DNA of 38,699 bases. Origin: Halomonas sp. DQ26W. Its GTDB lineage: Bacteria; Pseudomonadota; Gammaproteobacteria; Pseudomonadales; Halomonadaceae. The DNA is taken from the NCBI RefSeq assembly GCF_003339685.1, contig NZ_QPKI01000032.1, forward strand, positions 567-39,265, written 5' to 3'. Below the pieces are notes generated by a model. The model was not told the DNA's origin. It ran no database searches and saw nothing but the letters and a program-made list of their open reading frames with translations. A program made the position numbers and the translations under genes. This document shows positions 25,191 to 35,011 of this stretch, one piece after another. Position 1 is the first letter of the stretch. Each line of letters opens with the position of its first letter.

Positions 25191-25937
25191 TCAACTGCGA
25201 AACAGCCGCGAATATTGGGTCTCATGCTGCGCGCTGGCCAACGCCAGACCGGGCAAAACGGGACCCAACTCGTCATCCGCCAGCGTCAACGCCTCGCTCA
25301 CCGCAGCAACCAGGGCTGGGCGCAAGCGCTCCACCAGCCGCTGGGCCGAGGTATGGCCCAGCGGCAGTGCCTTGCACGCCACGGCGAGCTGGTTCTCGAG
25401 CCAGGCCCAGGCGAAGCCGAGCAACGCCTGGCGTACCGGTAGACCGCGCGCCTGTGCGGCCCACGCGAAAACGGTCACGTAGCCCGCTCCCTGCGGCAGC
25501 GCTGGCGACACTCTCATGGGGCTATTCATAGCGCTATTCGTAGGGCTGTTCGGCAGCAGGTCGAGGCTTCCCAGCAGCCGAGTCAGCGAAGCCCCCAGCC
25601 GCGAGTCTTCCGCGGCCAACTCGGCGGTTTCGCGGTTGGCGGCAAGCCACCGGTCCCACTCGGCTACCGCTTCCCCATCGCCTGCCGCCCAGGCCGCCTG
25701 AAGACGCGCCAGCACCGGCAGCTCGCATCGGGTCAGGCCGTCCTCCAGCACTCCTTCCAGCCACTCGCCGAGGCTCGCCTCATCGCTGACCCAGCCCAGC
25801 TCGAAGGCACTCTCCAGGCCCTGGGAGAAGGCGAAGGCACCGATAGGCAGTGCCGGGCTGACCAGTTGCAGGAGCCCCAGCAGGGCCAGGTCATCGCCCC
25901 CTCCCTGCCCCGCCGCCGCTGCCCGCTCAGTGGGCAT
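25191..25937 (-). CDS. ureF: Urease accessory protein UreF
   Basis: Bridges UreD and UreG during nickel insertion. The 248-aa product shows LLQLVSPALPIGAFAFSQGLE near residue 22, the family hallmark, then an all-helical body ending AQHETQYSRLFRS. The start at 25937 overlaps the end of ureE by 11 bp; no good ribosome site is seen, so translational coupling is likely. A GGGAGGGGG stretch lies within the first codons but has no ATG in frame after it. Three 12-bp near repeats (25519-25554) code for NSP/NSA-type residues in a loop before RVSPALPQG. Confidence 0.93.
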   Translation of the reverse strand: MPTERAAAAGQGGGDDLALLGLLQLVSPALPIGAFAFSQGLESAFELGWVSDEASLGEWLEGVLEDGLTRCELPVLARLQAAWAAGDGEAVAEWDRWLAANRETAELAAEDSRLGASLTRLLGSLDLLPNSPTNSAMNSPMRVSPALPQGAGYVTVFAWAAQARGLPVRQALLGFAWAWLENQLAVACKALPLGHTSAQRLVERLRPALVAAVSEALTLADDELGPVLPGLALASAQHETQYSRLFRS

Positions 25938-26484
25938 GGGTGTAGCCATGGCCATGGGGGTGGCTATCATGATCGTGCTCATGCTCGTGGTGATGGGCCT
26001 GAGAATGAGAGTGTGAGTGTGAGTGCCCATGACCCAGCTGGTTATAAGCACCCGGCTCGGGGTCGAACGGTGCCTGATGCCGCTCAAGGGTCGCCCCCAG
26101 CAACTCGGCCAGCTCCTCCAGCACATGGTCCGGTGGGAAGCGCACCCAACCCTGGTCGGGCCTGGCATCGTCGCTGCCCAGTGCCAGCTGCACATGGCGA
26201 TTGCCCAGGTGATAAGCCAGCCGCGCCAGCGGCAGGCCGGCGGTTACGCGTGCTGTGACCACCGGTTCGATGGCCGCCCTGATGCGCACGATCTCGCCGC
26301 TCTCCGCACGCAACCCCTCGCCGTCGCGCAGCACCGGGCCGCGGTCGAGGAACAGGCCGAGCTCGCGGCCGGCATCGCTTTTCGCCTTGAGTCGGCCCCG
26401 AATGCGCAGCTCGAAGGGCAGCGTCAGGGTGTCGCTGGCCTGGTCAGCCGCGATGGGCCCCAGGCGTTCAGTCAGTTTCAGCAT
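25927..26484 (-). CDS. ureE: Urease accessory nickel metallochaperone UreE
   Basis: Binds Ni2+ and hands it to UreG. The 185-aa product has the N-terminal peptide-binding-like domain (to ~70), then the metal-binding domain with the conserved GNRHVQLALG containing the central His. The C-terminal tail is extremely His-rich (about 15 His in the last 35 residues, HSHSHSHSQAHHHEHEHDHD), like Klebsiella UreE, and could store several nickel ions. AGGA lies upstream of the ATG at 26484. It is separated from ureC by a 438-bp repeat-bearing spacer. Confidence 0.95.
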   Translation of the reverse strand: MLKLTERLGPIAADQASDTLTLPFELRIRGRLKAKSDAGRELGLFLDRGPVLRDGEGLRAESGEIVRIRAAIEPVVTARVTAGLPLARLAYHLGNRHVQLALGSDDARPDQGWVRFPPDHVLEELAELLGATLERHQAPFDPEPGAYNQLGHGHSHSHSHSQAHHHEHEHDHDSHPHGHGYTHAH

Positions 26485-26552
26485 CGTTCCTGTCCTTTTT
26501 TTAGCTTCGAACCCGTAGCCTATTAACCGCGGCTAACCCGGCGACAGGGCTA

Positions 26553-26657
26553 AGGAGCCTGATTCGTTAAATAGCGGGCTATTCGCCTCATCAGATCGAT
26601 AAACTTGTCTCGAAATCCAAATCTCTCGTGACGATCGGTCAAATCCGACAGGCTCCT
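26553..26657. mobile_element. 105-bp MITE-like or IS-end fragment
   Basis: AGGAGCCTG at the left end is matched by CAGGCTCCT at the right end, a perfect 9-bp terminal inverted repeat around ~87 bp of AT-richer DNA. On the minus strand one frame stays open through the element and ends in TAG within the outer repeat (FRDKFIDLMRRIARYLTNQ), resembling the tail of a transposase. It may therefore be a non-autonomous element or the last piece of an IS. No target duplication is clear. Confidence 0.45.
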
Positions 26658-26692
26658 GGGCGGGGACGCTGTAAATACTTCCCTGTACGCTA

Positions 26693-26714
26693 CCGATTCC
26701 TTCCCTGGAATCGG
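26693..26714. other. Perfect 8-bp stem hairpin in the ureC-ureE spacer
   Basis: CCGATTCC pairs with GGAATCGG around TTCCCT. It sits beside the MITE-like element, in a stretch (26658-26750) that also has the near-repeat CTTCCCTGTA/CCTTCCCTGGA. It may belong to another dispersed element. Confidence 0.5.
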
Positions 26715-26756
26715 ACCCCCGCTGCGACCTGCCCCCGGCGCCGCTAACGTTGGTGG

Positions 26757-26922
26757 TCATTGCCCCGGCTTTCCTCGAACTTCATCCATGAAGATCGACT
26801 CGAAGCAATCGGCGAGCGTGATGTAGCGCGCGAAGCACGGAGCGCAAAAACCGGAGCATAGTGGGCTATGTGAGGATTTTGAGCACCGCGCGACAAAGCG
26901 ATACGCACGCGCAGCCATTGGT

Positions 26923-26925
<3 letters not shown>
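26757..26925. repeat. Dispersed structured element, copy 2
   Basis: Counterpart of 11840-12045, in the same orientation. The core CCGGAGCATA-GTGGG-CTATGTGAGGATT carries the hairpin CATAG/CTATG (26857-26870). It ends exactly at the ureC stop codon, so it is transcribed as the 3' flank of ureC. No gene is supported in it. Confidence 0.65.
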
Positions 26926-28658
<1,733 letters not shown>

Positions 28659-28662
<4 letters not shown>

Positions 28663-29006
28663 TGCTTGCCTCCCTTTTCCGCCGTGTCGAGCGCGCCCAT
28701 CACCTCGCTGCGAAAGCCGTAGATACGACGCTCACCGGCATAGGGAATCAGCGTGACCTCGCGGGTCTGGCCCGGTTCGAAGCGGATGGCCGTGCCCGCC
28801 GCCACATCGAGGCGGTGACCGCGCGCCTTGTCGCGATCGAAGATCAACGCCGGATTGGCCTCGGCAAAGTGATAGTGGGAGCCGATCTGGATCGGCCGAT
28901 CGCCGGTGTTGGCGACCTCTACGGTGATTCGTTCGCGCCCTGGACACAGCTCGATCTCACCGTCCTGCAATTGGTACTGTCCTGGGATCATGGGGCCGGG
29001 AATCAT
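28659..29006 (-). CDS. ureB: Urease subunit beta
   Basis: Structural subunit of the (UreABC)3 holoenzyme. The 115-aa protein starts [20 protein letters not shown] and has the family [26 protein letters not shown] and [11 protein letters not shown] segments. The start at 29006 has GAGGAGA five nt upstream; the open frame further upstream overlaps ureA and is not used. The stop overlaps the ureC start (ATGA). Confidence 0.97.
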
Positions 29007-29016
29007 GCCGCTCTCC

Positions 29017-29319
29017 TCACACGATGGGGGTATGTACGGTGACCAGTTTCGTTCCATCCGGGAAAGTGGCCTCGACCTGCACCTCGTGCACCATCTCGGC
29101 CACGCCCTCCATGACGTCATCACGGCTCAGGATCTCGCGCCCGTAGTTCATCATTTCGGCGACGGTGCGACCGTCACGGGCACCCTCCATGATTTCGAAG
29201 CTGATCAGGGCAACGGCTTCCGGATAGTTTAGCTTGAGGCCACGAGCCCGGCGGCGTTCAGCCAGCTGGGCGGCAGAGAACAGCATCAGCTTGTCCTTGT
29301 CTCTTGGGGTCAGTTCCAT
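29017..29319 (-). CDS. ureA: Urease subunit gamma
   Basis: The smallest urease subunit, 100 aa as usual, beginning [31 protein letters not shown], with [17 protein letters not shown] and [24 protein letters not shown] lies six nt before the ATG. It follows ureD by 17 bp and precedes ureB by 10 bp, in the classical ureDABC order. Confidence 0.97.
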   Translation of the reverse strand: MELTPRDKDKLMLFSAAQLAERRRARGLKLNYPEAVALISFEIMEGARDGRTVAEMMNYGREILSRDDVMEGVAEMVHEVQVEATFPDGTKLVTVHTPIV

Positions 29320-29336
29320 GCGTCTCTCCTGGTAAG

Positions 29337-30230
29337 TCAGGTAAACCAGATTCGAGGAGGATGGGCCGGCACTCCGACAAGCAACGGCCGAAGGCACGCC
29401 CAGGCCTGCTGGCAGATGTCCCATGCCTCATTGCGTTCGTTGCCCAGATAGCGCAGCAGCAGGACGCCATGGCGCACCGTCACCGCCCAGCGTGAAGTCA
29501 TGGAGATGGCATTCCGCAGCGCCTCGATGGCCTCGCCCTCGTCGTACAGCCCTACCGCCCAGAGCGTGGCCTGGACCGTGGCGCCACCCTGCCCCCAGCG
29601 CCCGGCGAAGCGCGGGTGCAGCGGGTCCAGGGGCTGACGCTCCAGCCATAGCGGCTTGCCATCCCGCATCAGGCGAAAGCGCTGGTCGATGCAGCCGGAG
29701 ACATAGGGCAGATCGCTTGCGGGGCGGCCCAGCGCCAGCACTTCCCAGCCCAGGCAGCGCGCCGAGCCGGCCAGGTCGATATGCGTCGCTTGCGCACCCT
29801 TCGACCCGTCAAAGGCGATGGTCTCCTGGGGTAGCCACTCGAGTACGCCGCCATCTTCCACTTCGAGATGGGTCTGCTGGCCCCAGGCCACGCCATGGCT
29901 GTCGGCGCGGTAGAGCTTATTGGCGGCTGGCGTGGTCAGCAGCGCACGGGCATCCGCGCCGACCCGGGCCGAGATCGCCAGCCTGTCGCCACTGACCAGC
30001 CCTCCCGGCGGATGCAGCAGGTAAACGTGGCAGGTGCCCGACCGTCCTTCGGGATAGAACGGCCGCTGTACCCGTAGCGGCCCCTGGTGACGCGCACGAA
30101 CCATCCGCGTGACCCCGTCACGCGCCTCGAAGGCGAGTGCCAGCGAGGCCGCCCAGTGGCGCGCCGCATCGAAGCGGTGGCCGGAATCCGCCGTCGGCAT
30201 GTTATCCAGTGAGGTCTCGCAGGCAGTCAT
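29337..30230 (-). CDS. ureD: Urease accessory protein UreD (UreH)
   Basis: Scaffold that binds apo-urease and, with UreF and UreG, conducts nickel to the active site. The 297-aa protein shows the family features [42 protein letters not shown] and [15 protein letters not shown]. The start at 30230 ([11 protein letters not shown]) is chosen by family length; the ribosome site (GGGG) is weak, and ATG at 30200 is possible. First gene of the ure operon, preceded by a sigma-54-type promoter and NtrC-type dyads. Confidence 0.95.
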   Translation of the reverse strand: MTACETSLDNMPTADSGHRFDAARHWAASLALAFEARDGVTRMVRARHQGPLRVQRPFYPEGRSGTCHVYLLHPPGGLVSGDRLAISARVGADARALLTTPAANKLYRADSHGVAWGQQTHLEVEDGGVLEWLPQETIAFDGSKGAQATHIDLAGSARCLGWEVLALGRPASDLPYVSGCIDQRFRLMRDGKPLWLERQPLDPLHPRFAGRWGQGGATVQATLWAVGLYDEGEAIEALRNAISMTSRWAVTVRHGVLLLRYLGNERNEAWDICQQAWACLRPLLVGVPAHPPRIWFT

Positions 30231-30283
30231 GAGTGCCCCGTGGCAAAGCGTGTCTGACTCTCTAATACTCAGCAAAGGTCGTA

Positions 30284-30299
30284 AGCAAAGGTCGTACCA
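30284..30299 (-). promoter_or_regulatory. Sigma-54 (-24/-12) promoter of the ure operon
   Basis: The minus strand reads TGGTACGACCTTTGCT against the consensus TGGCACG-N4-TTGCW, one mismatch and the exact GG-N10-GC spacing. Transcription would start near 30273, giving a ~43-nt leader to ureD. The 13 bp AGCAAAGGTCGTA is repeated directly downstream (30271-30283), copying the -12 half only. Confidence 0.75.
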
Positions 30300-30408
30300 G
30301 AATGGTGAATGCCCATGTTTGCCATTCTGTAACAAGGCCTTACAACAAAAAGAGAGGGCTATGAGACAGGCTGTCGACGCTTCGTGGTGCATGACGCCGC
30401 CCGGCGGC

Positions 30409-30454
30409 GCACCACGTCAGTGCGGCAGCCGCCAGGCAAACGCCATTTCAGTGC
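30409..30454 (-). promoter_or_regulatory. Two NtrC-type enhancer dyads upstream of ureD
   Basis: GCACTGACGTGGTGC (minus strand, 30409-30423) matches the NtrC pattern GCAC-N5-TGGTGC. GCACTGAAATGGCGT (30440-30454) is a weaker match. Centres are 31 bp apart (three turns), at about -143 and -174 from the predicted start. A long hairpin (CGTGGTGC/GCACCACG, 30383-30416, with nested GCCG/CGGC) overlaps the first dyad. Confidence 0.65.
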
Positions 30455-30479
30455 AAAGGCGTGGGCACCTGACTGCCCG

Positions 30480-31178
30480 CTACACCGTCAGGTGTTCCTT
30501 GATCAGCGCATTAGATAGCTCGCCAATATCCCCTTTGGCCAACCGCCGGCCGCGGTTCATGATCACGAACCCGTCCGCGTACTTGCGGGCAAAGGGCAGC
30601 TTCTGCTCCACCAGCAGCACCGTGAGGCCATCCTCGTCGATCAGCTTGCGGATCACCCCGCCAATCTGGGTGACGATATTGGGCTGGATCCCCTCACCCG
30701 GCTCGTCAAGGATCAACAGGCGCGGCTCGATCACCAGCGCCCGGCCGATGGCCAGCTGCTGCTGCTGCCCCCCGGAGAGATCGCCGCCGCGGCGGTGTTT
30801 CATTTCGGCGAGCACCGGAAACAGCTCGAAAACCCGTTCAGGGATGTTGCGCTTGCCATCGCGGCGGGCCGCCAGCCCGGTACGCAGGTTCTCCTCCACG
30901 GTCATCAGCGGAAATATCTGGCGTCCCTGTGGCACATAGCCGATGCCCATTCGGGCACGATCTTCGACGCGTCGCTTGGTCAACTCTGCCTCCTCGGCGA
31001 AGCGGATGCTGCCGCTGGCGACGGCCACCTCGCCCATCACCGCCTTCAACAGCGTGGTCTTGCCAACACCGTTGCGACCCATCACGCAGGTGCACCGGCC
31101 GGTTGGCACGTCCAGGTCGAGGTCCCACAGGGTATGGCTCTCGCCGTAGTACTGGTTGAGTTTGTCGACGGTCAGCAT
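30480..31178 (-). CDS. urtE: Urea ABC transporter ATPase UrtE
   Basis: One of two ATPases of the high-affinity urea importer, related to LivF. The 232-aa protein has Walker A GRNGVGKTT, signature LSGGQQQQLAIGRAL, Walker B LLILDEPGEGIQPN, characteristic of UrtE, and the His-loop region replaced by VEQKLPFA as usual for this subfamily. It overlaps urtD by 7 bp and ends the urt operon; 249 bp of regulatory DNA follow before ureD. Confidence 0.96.
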   Translation of the reverse strand: MLTVDKLNQYYGESHTLWDLDLDVPTGRCTCVMGRNGVGKTTLLKAVMGEVAVASGSIRFAEEAELTKRRVEDRARMGIGYVPQGRQIFPLMTVEENLRTGLAARRDGKRNIPERVFELFPVLAEMKHRRGGDLSGGQQQQLAIGRALVIEPRLLILDEPGEGIQPNIVTQIGGVIRKLIDEDGLTVLLVEQKLPFARKYADGFVIMNRGRRLAKGDIGELSNALIKEHLTV

Positions 31179-32017
31179 ATGGCCACCTCCTCCTCGACTT
31201 CCGCCCCCAGGTAGACCTCGACGACTTTCGGGTCATTGGAAACCTGATCCATGCTGCCCTCCGCCAGTACGCTGCCCTGGTGCAGCACCGTCACCTTGCG
31301 CGCGATGGAGCGTACGAAGCCCATGTCGTGCTCCACGACGACCACCGACTGCTTGCCGGCAAGGCCGGTGAGCAGCTGGGCGGTGCGCTCCATCTCCTGC
31401 TCGGTCATGCCGGCCACCGGCTCGTCGACGAGCAGCAGACGCGGGCGCTGCATGAGCAGCATACCGATCTCCAGCCACTGCTTCTGGCCGTGGGAGAGGA
31501 TGCCCGCCGGCCGCAGGCGAAGCTCGGCAAGGCCGATGGTTTCCAGCACCTCCTCGATGCGCTCGCGAATGACAGGGGTCATGCGCGCCGTCAGGGTCGG
31601 CAGGATACGCTTGTCCGCCGCCATGGCCAGCTCCAGGTTCTCGAACACCGTCAATGCCTCGAACACGGTGGGCTTCTGGAACTTGCGGCCGATGCCGAGG
31701 CTGGCGATCTCCGGCTCGTTCATGGTCAGCAGATCATGGCGGCTGCCGAACCACACCTTGCCGGCATCGGGGCGGGTCTTGCCTGTAATGATGTCCATCA
31801 TGGTGGTCTTGCCGGCACCGTTTGGGCCGATGATGCAGCGCAGTTCGCCGTCGTCGATGGTCAGGTTCAGGTCATTGATCGCCTTGAAGCCATCGAAGCT
31901 GACTGTAACGTCCTCGAGGTAAAGGATGGGGCCATGGCGAACATCCACCGGCGATGCCGCCGGTGCCAGGAAATCGAAGACGCGTTCCCGGTCGGCCAGT
32001 GATCTAAGAAAGTTCAT
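31172..32017 (-). CDS. urtD: Urea ABC transporter ATPase UrtD
   Basis: Second ATPase of the importer, related to LivG. In 281 aa it has Walker A GPNGAGKTT at ~60, the Q-loop RKFQKPTVFE, signature LSHGQKQWLEIG, which is typical of UrtD, Walker B LLLVDEPVAGM and the H-loop VEHDM. A ~30-residue N-terminal extension (ADRERVFDFL) precedes the domain. The start overlaps the urtC stop by 4 bp. Confidence 0.96.
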   Translation of the reverse strand: MNFLRSLADRERVFDFLAPAASPVDVRHGPILYLEDVTVSFDGFKAINDLNLTIDDGELRCIIGPNGAGKTTMMDIITGKTRPDAGKVWFGSRHDLLTMNEPEIASLGIGRKFQKPTVFEALTVFENLELAMAADKRILPTLTARMTPVIRERIEEVLETIGLAELRLRPAGILSHGQKQWLEIGMLLMQRPRLLLVDEPVAGMTEQEMERTAQLLTGLAGKQSVVVVEHDMGFVRSIARKVTVLHQGSVLAEGSMDQVSNDPKVVEVYLGAEVEEEVAIC

Positions 32018-33177
32018 GCCGATACCTCATTGCCGGGGGAAGTGCCTGAATCGTCATGCTCAGGAGGTTGTTTCACACGCTGCTTCCGGTAGCGATAGGT
32101 CAGCAGGCCTGCCACCCCCTTCGGCAGAAACACCGTTACCAGCACGAACATCGCGCCCAGGGCGAACAGCCAGGCATCCGGCATCACACCGGTGAAGATG
32201 GTCTTGGCGTAGTTGACCAGAATGGCGCCGATCACCGCCCCGTAGAGCGTTGCCCGGCCACCCAGTGCCACCCACAGTACGATCTCGATGGAGAAGATCG
32301 GTGAGAATTCGCTGGGGTTGATGATGCCCACCTGGGGCACATAGAGCGCCCCCGCCAGACCGGCGAGCATTGCCGAGACCACGAAGACGAACAGCTGGAA
32401 GCGCTCGACCCGGTAGCCGATGAAGCGCGTGCGCGCTTCGGCGTCGCGGGTCGCCACGCAGACCCGGCCCAGCTTGCTGCCGACGATGGCACGACACAGC
32501 ACATAGCCCGCGGCCAGGGCACCCCCCGTGGCGAGGAACAGTCCCAGCCGGGTGGCATCGATTCTCAGGTTGTAGCCGAGGATGTCGCGGAAATCGGTCA
32601 GACCGTTGTTACCGCCAAAGCCCATCTCGTTGCGGAAGAACGCCAGCATCAGGGCAAAGGTCAGCGCTTGGGTGATGATCGAGAGATAGACCCCGGTCAC
32701 CCGCGAGCGGAATGCCAGGAAGCCGAACACCAGGGCCAGCAAGCCCGGTGCCAGCAACACCATGATGAAGGCGAACCAGGCCATGTCGAAGCCGGCCCAG
32801 TACCAGGGCAGGCTATCCCAGTTGAGGAACACCATGAAGTCCGGCAGCTCGGGGTGGCCATAGACACCGCGGTCGCCGATCTGGCGCATCAGGTACATAC
32901 CCATGGCATAGCCGCCCAGGGCGAAGAAGGCACCATGCCCCAGGCTGAGAATGCCGAGATAGCCCCACACCAGATCCACCGCGACGGCGAGCAGCGCATA
33001 GCTCAGGTATTTGCCCAGCAAGTTAACGGTATAAGCATTGACGTACAGCGGATGCCCCTGGGGAACGACCACGTGGAGGATCGTCACCAGGACCAGCGCG
33101 GCGATCAGCACGCCGAGAAACAGCTGCGTCGAGCGTTCAGTGAACGGTCGTGCCAGCCAAAAGTTTGAGGAGTACAT
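32014..33177 (-). CDS. urtC: Urea ABC transporter permease UrtC
   Basis: Inner-membrane permease, LivM-type. In 387 aa about ten hydrophobic segments are visible, starting at ~18-40 (LFLGVLIAALVLVTILHVVV). The family signature DLVWGYLGILSLGHGAFFALGGYAMGMYLM is at ~65-95 and the cytoplasmic coupling loop RDAEARTRFIGY at ~240. GAGG lies before the ATG, and the urtB stop is only 3 bp upstream. The C-terminal tail is charged (KQPPEHDDSGTSPGNE). Confidence 0.95.
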   Translation of the reverse strand: MYSSNFWLARPFTERSTQLFLGVLIAALVLVTILHVVVPQGHPLYVNAYTVNLLGKYLSYALLAVAVDLVWGYLGILSLGHGAFFALGGYAMGMYLMRQIGDRGVYGHPELPDFMVFLNWDSLPWYWAGFDMAWFAFIMVLLAPGLLALVFGFLAFRSRVTGVYLSIITQALTFALMLAFFRNEMGFGGNNGLTDFRDILGYNLRIDATRLGLFLATGGALAAGYVLCRAIVGSKLGRVCVATRDAEARTRFIGYRVERFQLFVFVVSAMLAGLAGALYVPQVGIINPSEFSPIFSIEIVLWVALGGRATLYGAVIGAILVNYAKTIFTGVMPDAWLFALGAMFVLVTVFLPKGVAGLLTYRYRKQRVKQPPEHDDSGTSPGNEVSA

Positions 33178-33180
33178 GGC

Positions 33181-34908
33181 TTAGCCCTCCGCAGCCCGGC
33201 CCTTCTGCGGAAAGAGTCCGCGGGGGCGCTTCTGGATGAAAAGAATGATGAAGACGAGCACGATGATCTTGGCCAGTACGGCTCCCGCCCAGGGCTCGAG
33301 AATCTGGTTGATCACGCCCAGCGAGAGACCGGCCACCAGAGTGCCCCAGAGGTTACCCACCCCGCCGAACACGACCACCATGAAGGAGTCGATGATGTAG
33401 TTCTGGCCCAGGTTGGGGCCGACATTGGTGAGTTGGGAGAGGGCCACCCCGGCAAGGCCGGCGACGCCGGAGCCCAGGGCGAAGGTCATGATGTCGACCC
33501 GGGTCGCGCGGATGCCCATGGAGCGTGCCATGGCGCGATTCTGGGTCACTGCACGCACCTCCAGGCCGAGCCGGGTTCGTCGCATGATCAGCATCAGCGC
33601 GGCGAACACCACCAGGGTGAAGCCCAGCACATACATGCGGTTGAGGGTCAGCGACAGTGCGTCGTTGATCACCAGGGAGCCGCTCATCCACTCGGGGGTG
33701 ATGACGGTTCTGTTGAGTGGCGAGATGCCGGTTCTCACCAGCTGCTGGAGAATCAGGCTGATACCGAAGGTGGCCAGCAGCGTCTCCAGCGGGCGCCCCT
33801 TGAGGAACTGGATCACGCCGCGCTCGATGGCGATGCCCGCCAGGGCAGCGACCAGGAAACCGGCGGGAATCGACAGGATCAGCGCCAACCCCGGCTGGCC
33901 CGGCAGCAGCTGCTGCATCGCCCAGGTGGTATAGGCGCCCAGCATGATCAGTTCACCATGGGCCATGTTGATCACACCCATCACGCCGAAGGTGATGGCA
34001 AGGCCGATGGCGGCGAGCACCAGCACCGAGCCCAGGCTCAGGCCGAAGTAGAGGGTCTCGAGTCCGCGGTTGATGCGCAGGTTCTGCTCGATGCTGTTCA
34101 GCGCCGCCTGGGCAGCGTCGGCGACCACCGAGTCATCGCCCATGACCGCGCGACTCTCGATCGCGCCCGAAGCTGCTCGACTCTCGATCGCGCCCGAAGC
34201 TGCGCGGGCCAGGGCCACCCGTACCCGGGGATGGAGACTGCCCTGCAGGTCGGCAACGGCATCGACCTCCCCCTGCTCCAGGCGGTGGATCGCCAGCGCC
34301 TGGACCAGCCTGGCACGCACCCGGCGATCCTCCTCCCGCTCGATCACACCGGCCAGCGGCTCCGCCAGGTCGGCGTCGACCTCGCCGAGCAGCCGTTCCG
34401 CCGAAGCGCGGCGCAGCGCCAGGTCGGCCGAATAGAGGTCGACCACGGCGATGGCGCTGCGCAGCTGATTGCGCAGGGCATTGTTGATACCGATGCGATC
34501 CAGCTCGCGGCGCGACATCTCGCCGAGTGACTCGCCGGACAGTGCGTCCTCCACCGGCCAGTCGCGACCACGATTGTCGAGCACCACCACGAAGCGGCCA
34601 TCGTCGGTACGTTGCAGGCGGCCGTCGAGGAGCGCCGAGAGCCAGTCGCGTGCACGAGGGTCGTCGCTCTGGACGATGGCATCGATGGCCTTACCCTTGG
34701 CCGGATAGGAGGCAACGTCCAGCGCCTCGAGCAGATCGAGGGCCGCGGCGTTATCGTCGGCGTCGAGAGACTCCGCCTGCGCGGTGCCGACCATGAGACA
34801 CAGTGAAATCAGCAGGATCAACAGAGCCAGGCAGCGGCAGGATCGACCGGCAGCACTACCGGCACTCGCCTCGGCCGTCGCTGACGGGGTCAATGGGAAA
34901 ATCCGCAT
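33181..34908 (-). CDS. urtB: Urea ABC transporter permease UrtB with periplasmic N-terminal domain
   Basis: Partner permease of UrtC, LivH-type. The 575-aa long form has a signal-like helix (LALLILLISLCLMVGTAQA, ~25-45), a helical-repeat extracytoplasmic region (~50-285) and a C-terminal permease domain (~290-565) with MGVINMAHGELIMLGAYT and VTQNRAMARSMGIR. ATG at 34908 has GAGGA eight nt upstream; the frame is open to 35061 but that overlaps urtA's end. A 27-bp in-frame tandem duplication at 34151-34204 repeats nine residues (ASGAIESRA twice) before the permease domain. Confidence 0.94.
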   Translation of the reverse strand: MRIFPLTPSATAEASAGSAAGRSCRCLALLILLISLCLMVGTAQAESLDADDNAAALDLLEALDVASYPAKGKAIDAIVQSDDPRARDWLSALLDGRLQRTDDGRFVVVLDNRGRDWPVEDALSGESLGEMSRRELDRIGINNALRNQLRSAIAVVDLYSADLALRRASAERLLGEVDADLAEPLAGVIEREEDRRVRARLVQALAIHRLEQGEVDAVADLQGSLHPRVRVALARAASGAIESRAASGAIESRAVMGDDSVVADAAQAALNSIEQNLRINRGLETLYFGLSLGSVLVLAAIGLAITFGVMGVINMAHGELIMLGAYTTWAMQQLLPGQPGLALILSIPAGFLVAALAGIAIERGVIQFLKGRPLETLLATFGISLILQQLVRTGISPLNRTVITPEWMSGSLVINDALSLTLNRMYVLGFTLVVFAALMLIMRRTRLGLEVRAVTQNRAMARSMGIRATRVDIMTFALGSGVAGLAGVALSQLTNVGPNLGQNYIIDSFMVVVFGGVGNLWGTLVAGLSLGVINQILEPWAGAVLAKIIVLVFIILFIQKRPRGLFPQKGRAAEG

Positions 34909-34968
34909 CGGAGCTTTCCTCAGAATAAAGACGAGATGGTCTCTGGATAGAGACAAGATGGCGTGCGA

Positions 34969-34994
34969 CCTCGCCGCCCGGCCGGGCGGCGAGG
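34969..34994. other. Perfect 26-bp palindrome between urtA and urtB
   Basis: CCTCGCCGCCCGG is followed directly by its exact reverse complement. It lies 18 bp after the urtA stop in a 103-bp gap. A second hairpin GTCTCT-GGAT-AGAGAC follows at 34939-34954. Hairpins in this position commonly protect the binding-protein mRNA or attenuate downstream permease genes. Confidence 0.7.
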
Positions 34995-35011
34995 AAATCG
35001 GACGATTCGGC

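Noticed and set aside
26533..26760. 75-aa minus-strand frame in the ureC-ureE spacer
   Set aside because: It runs across several unrelated repeat elements and a hairpin; no ribosome site or recognisable domain.
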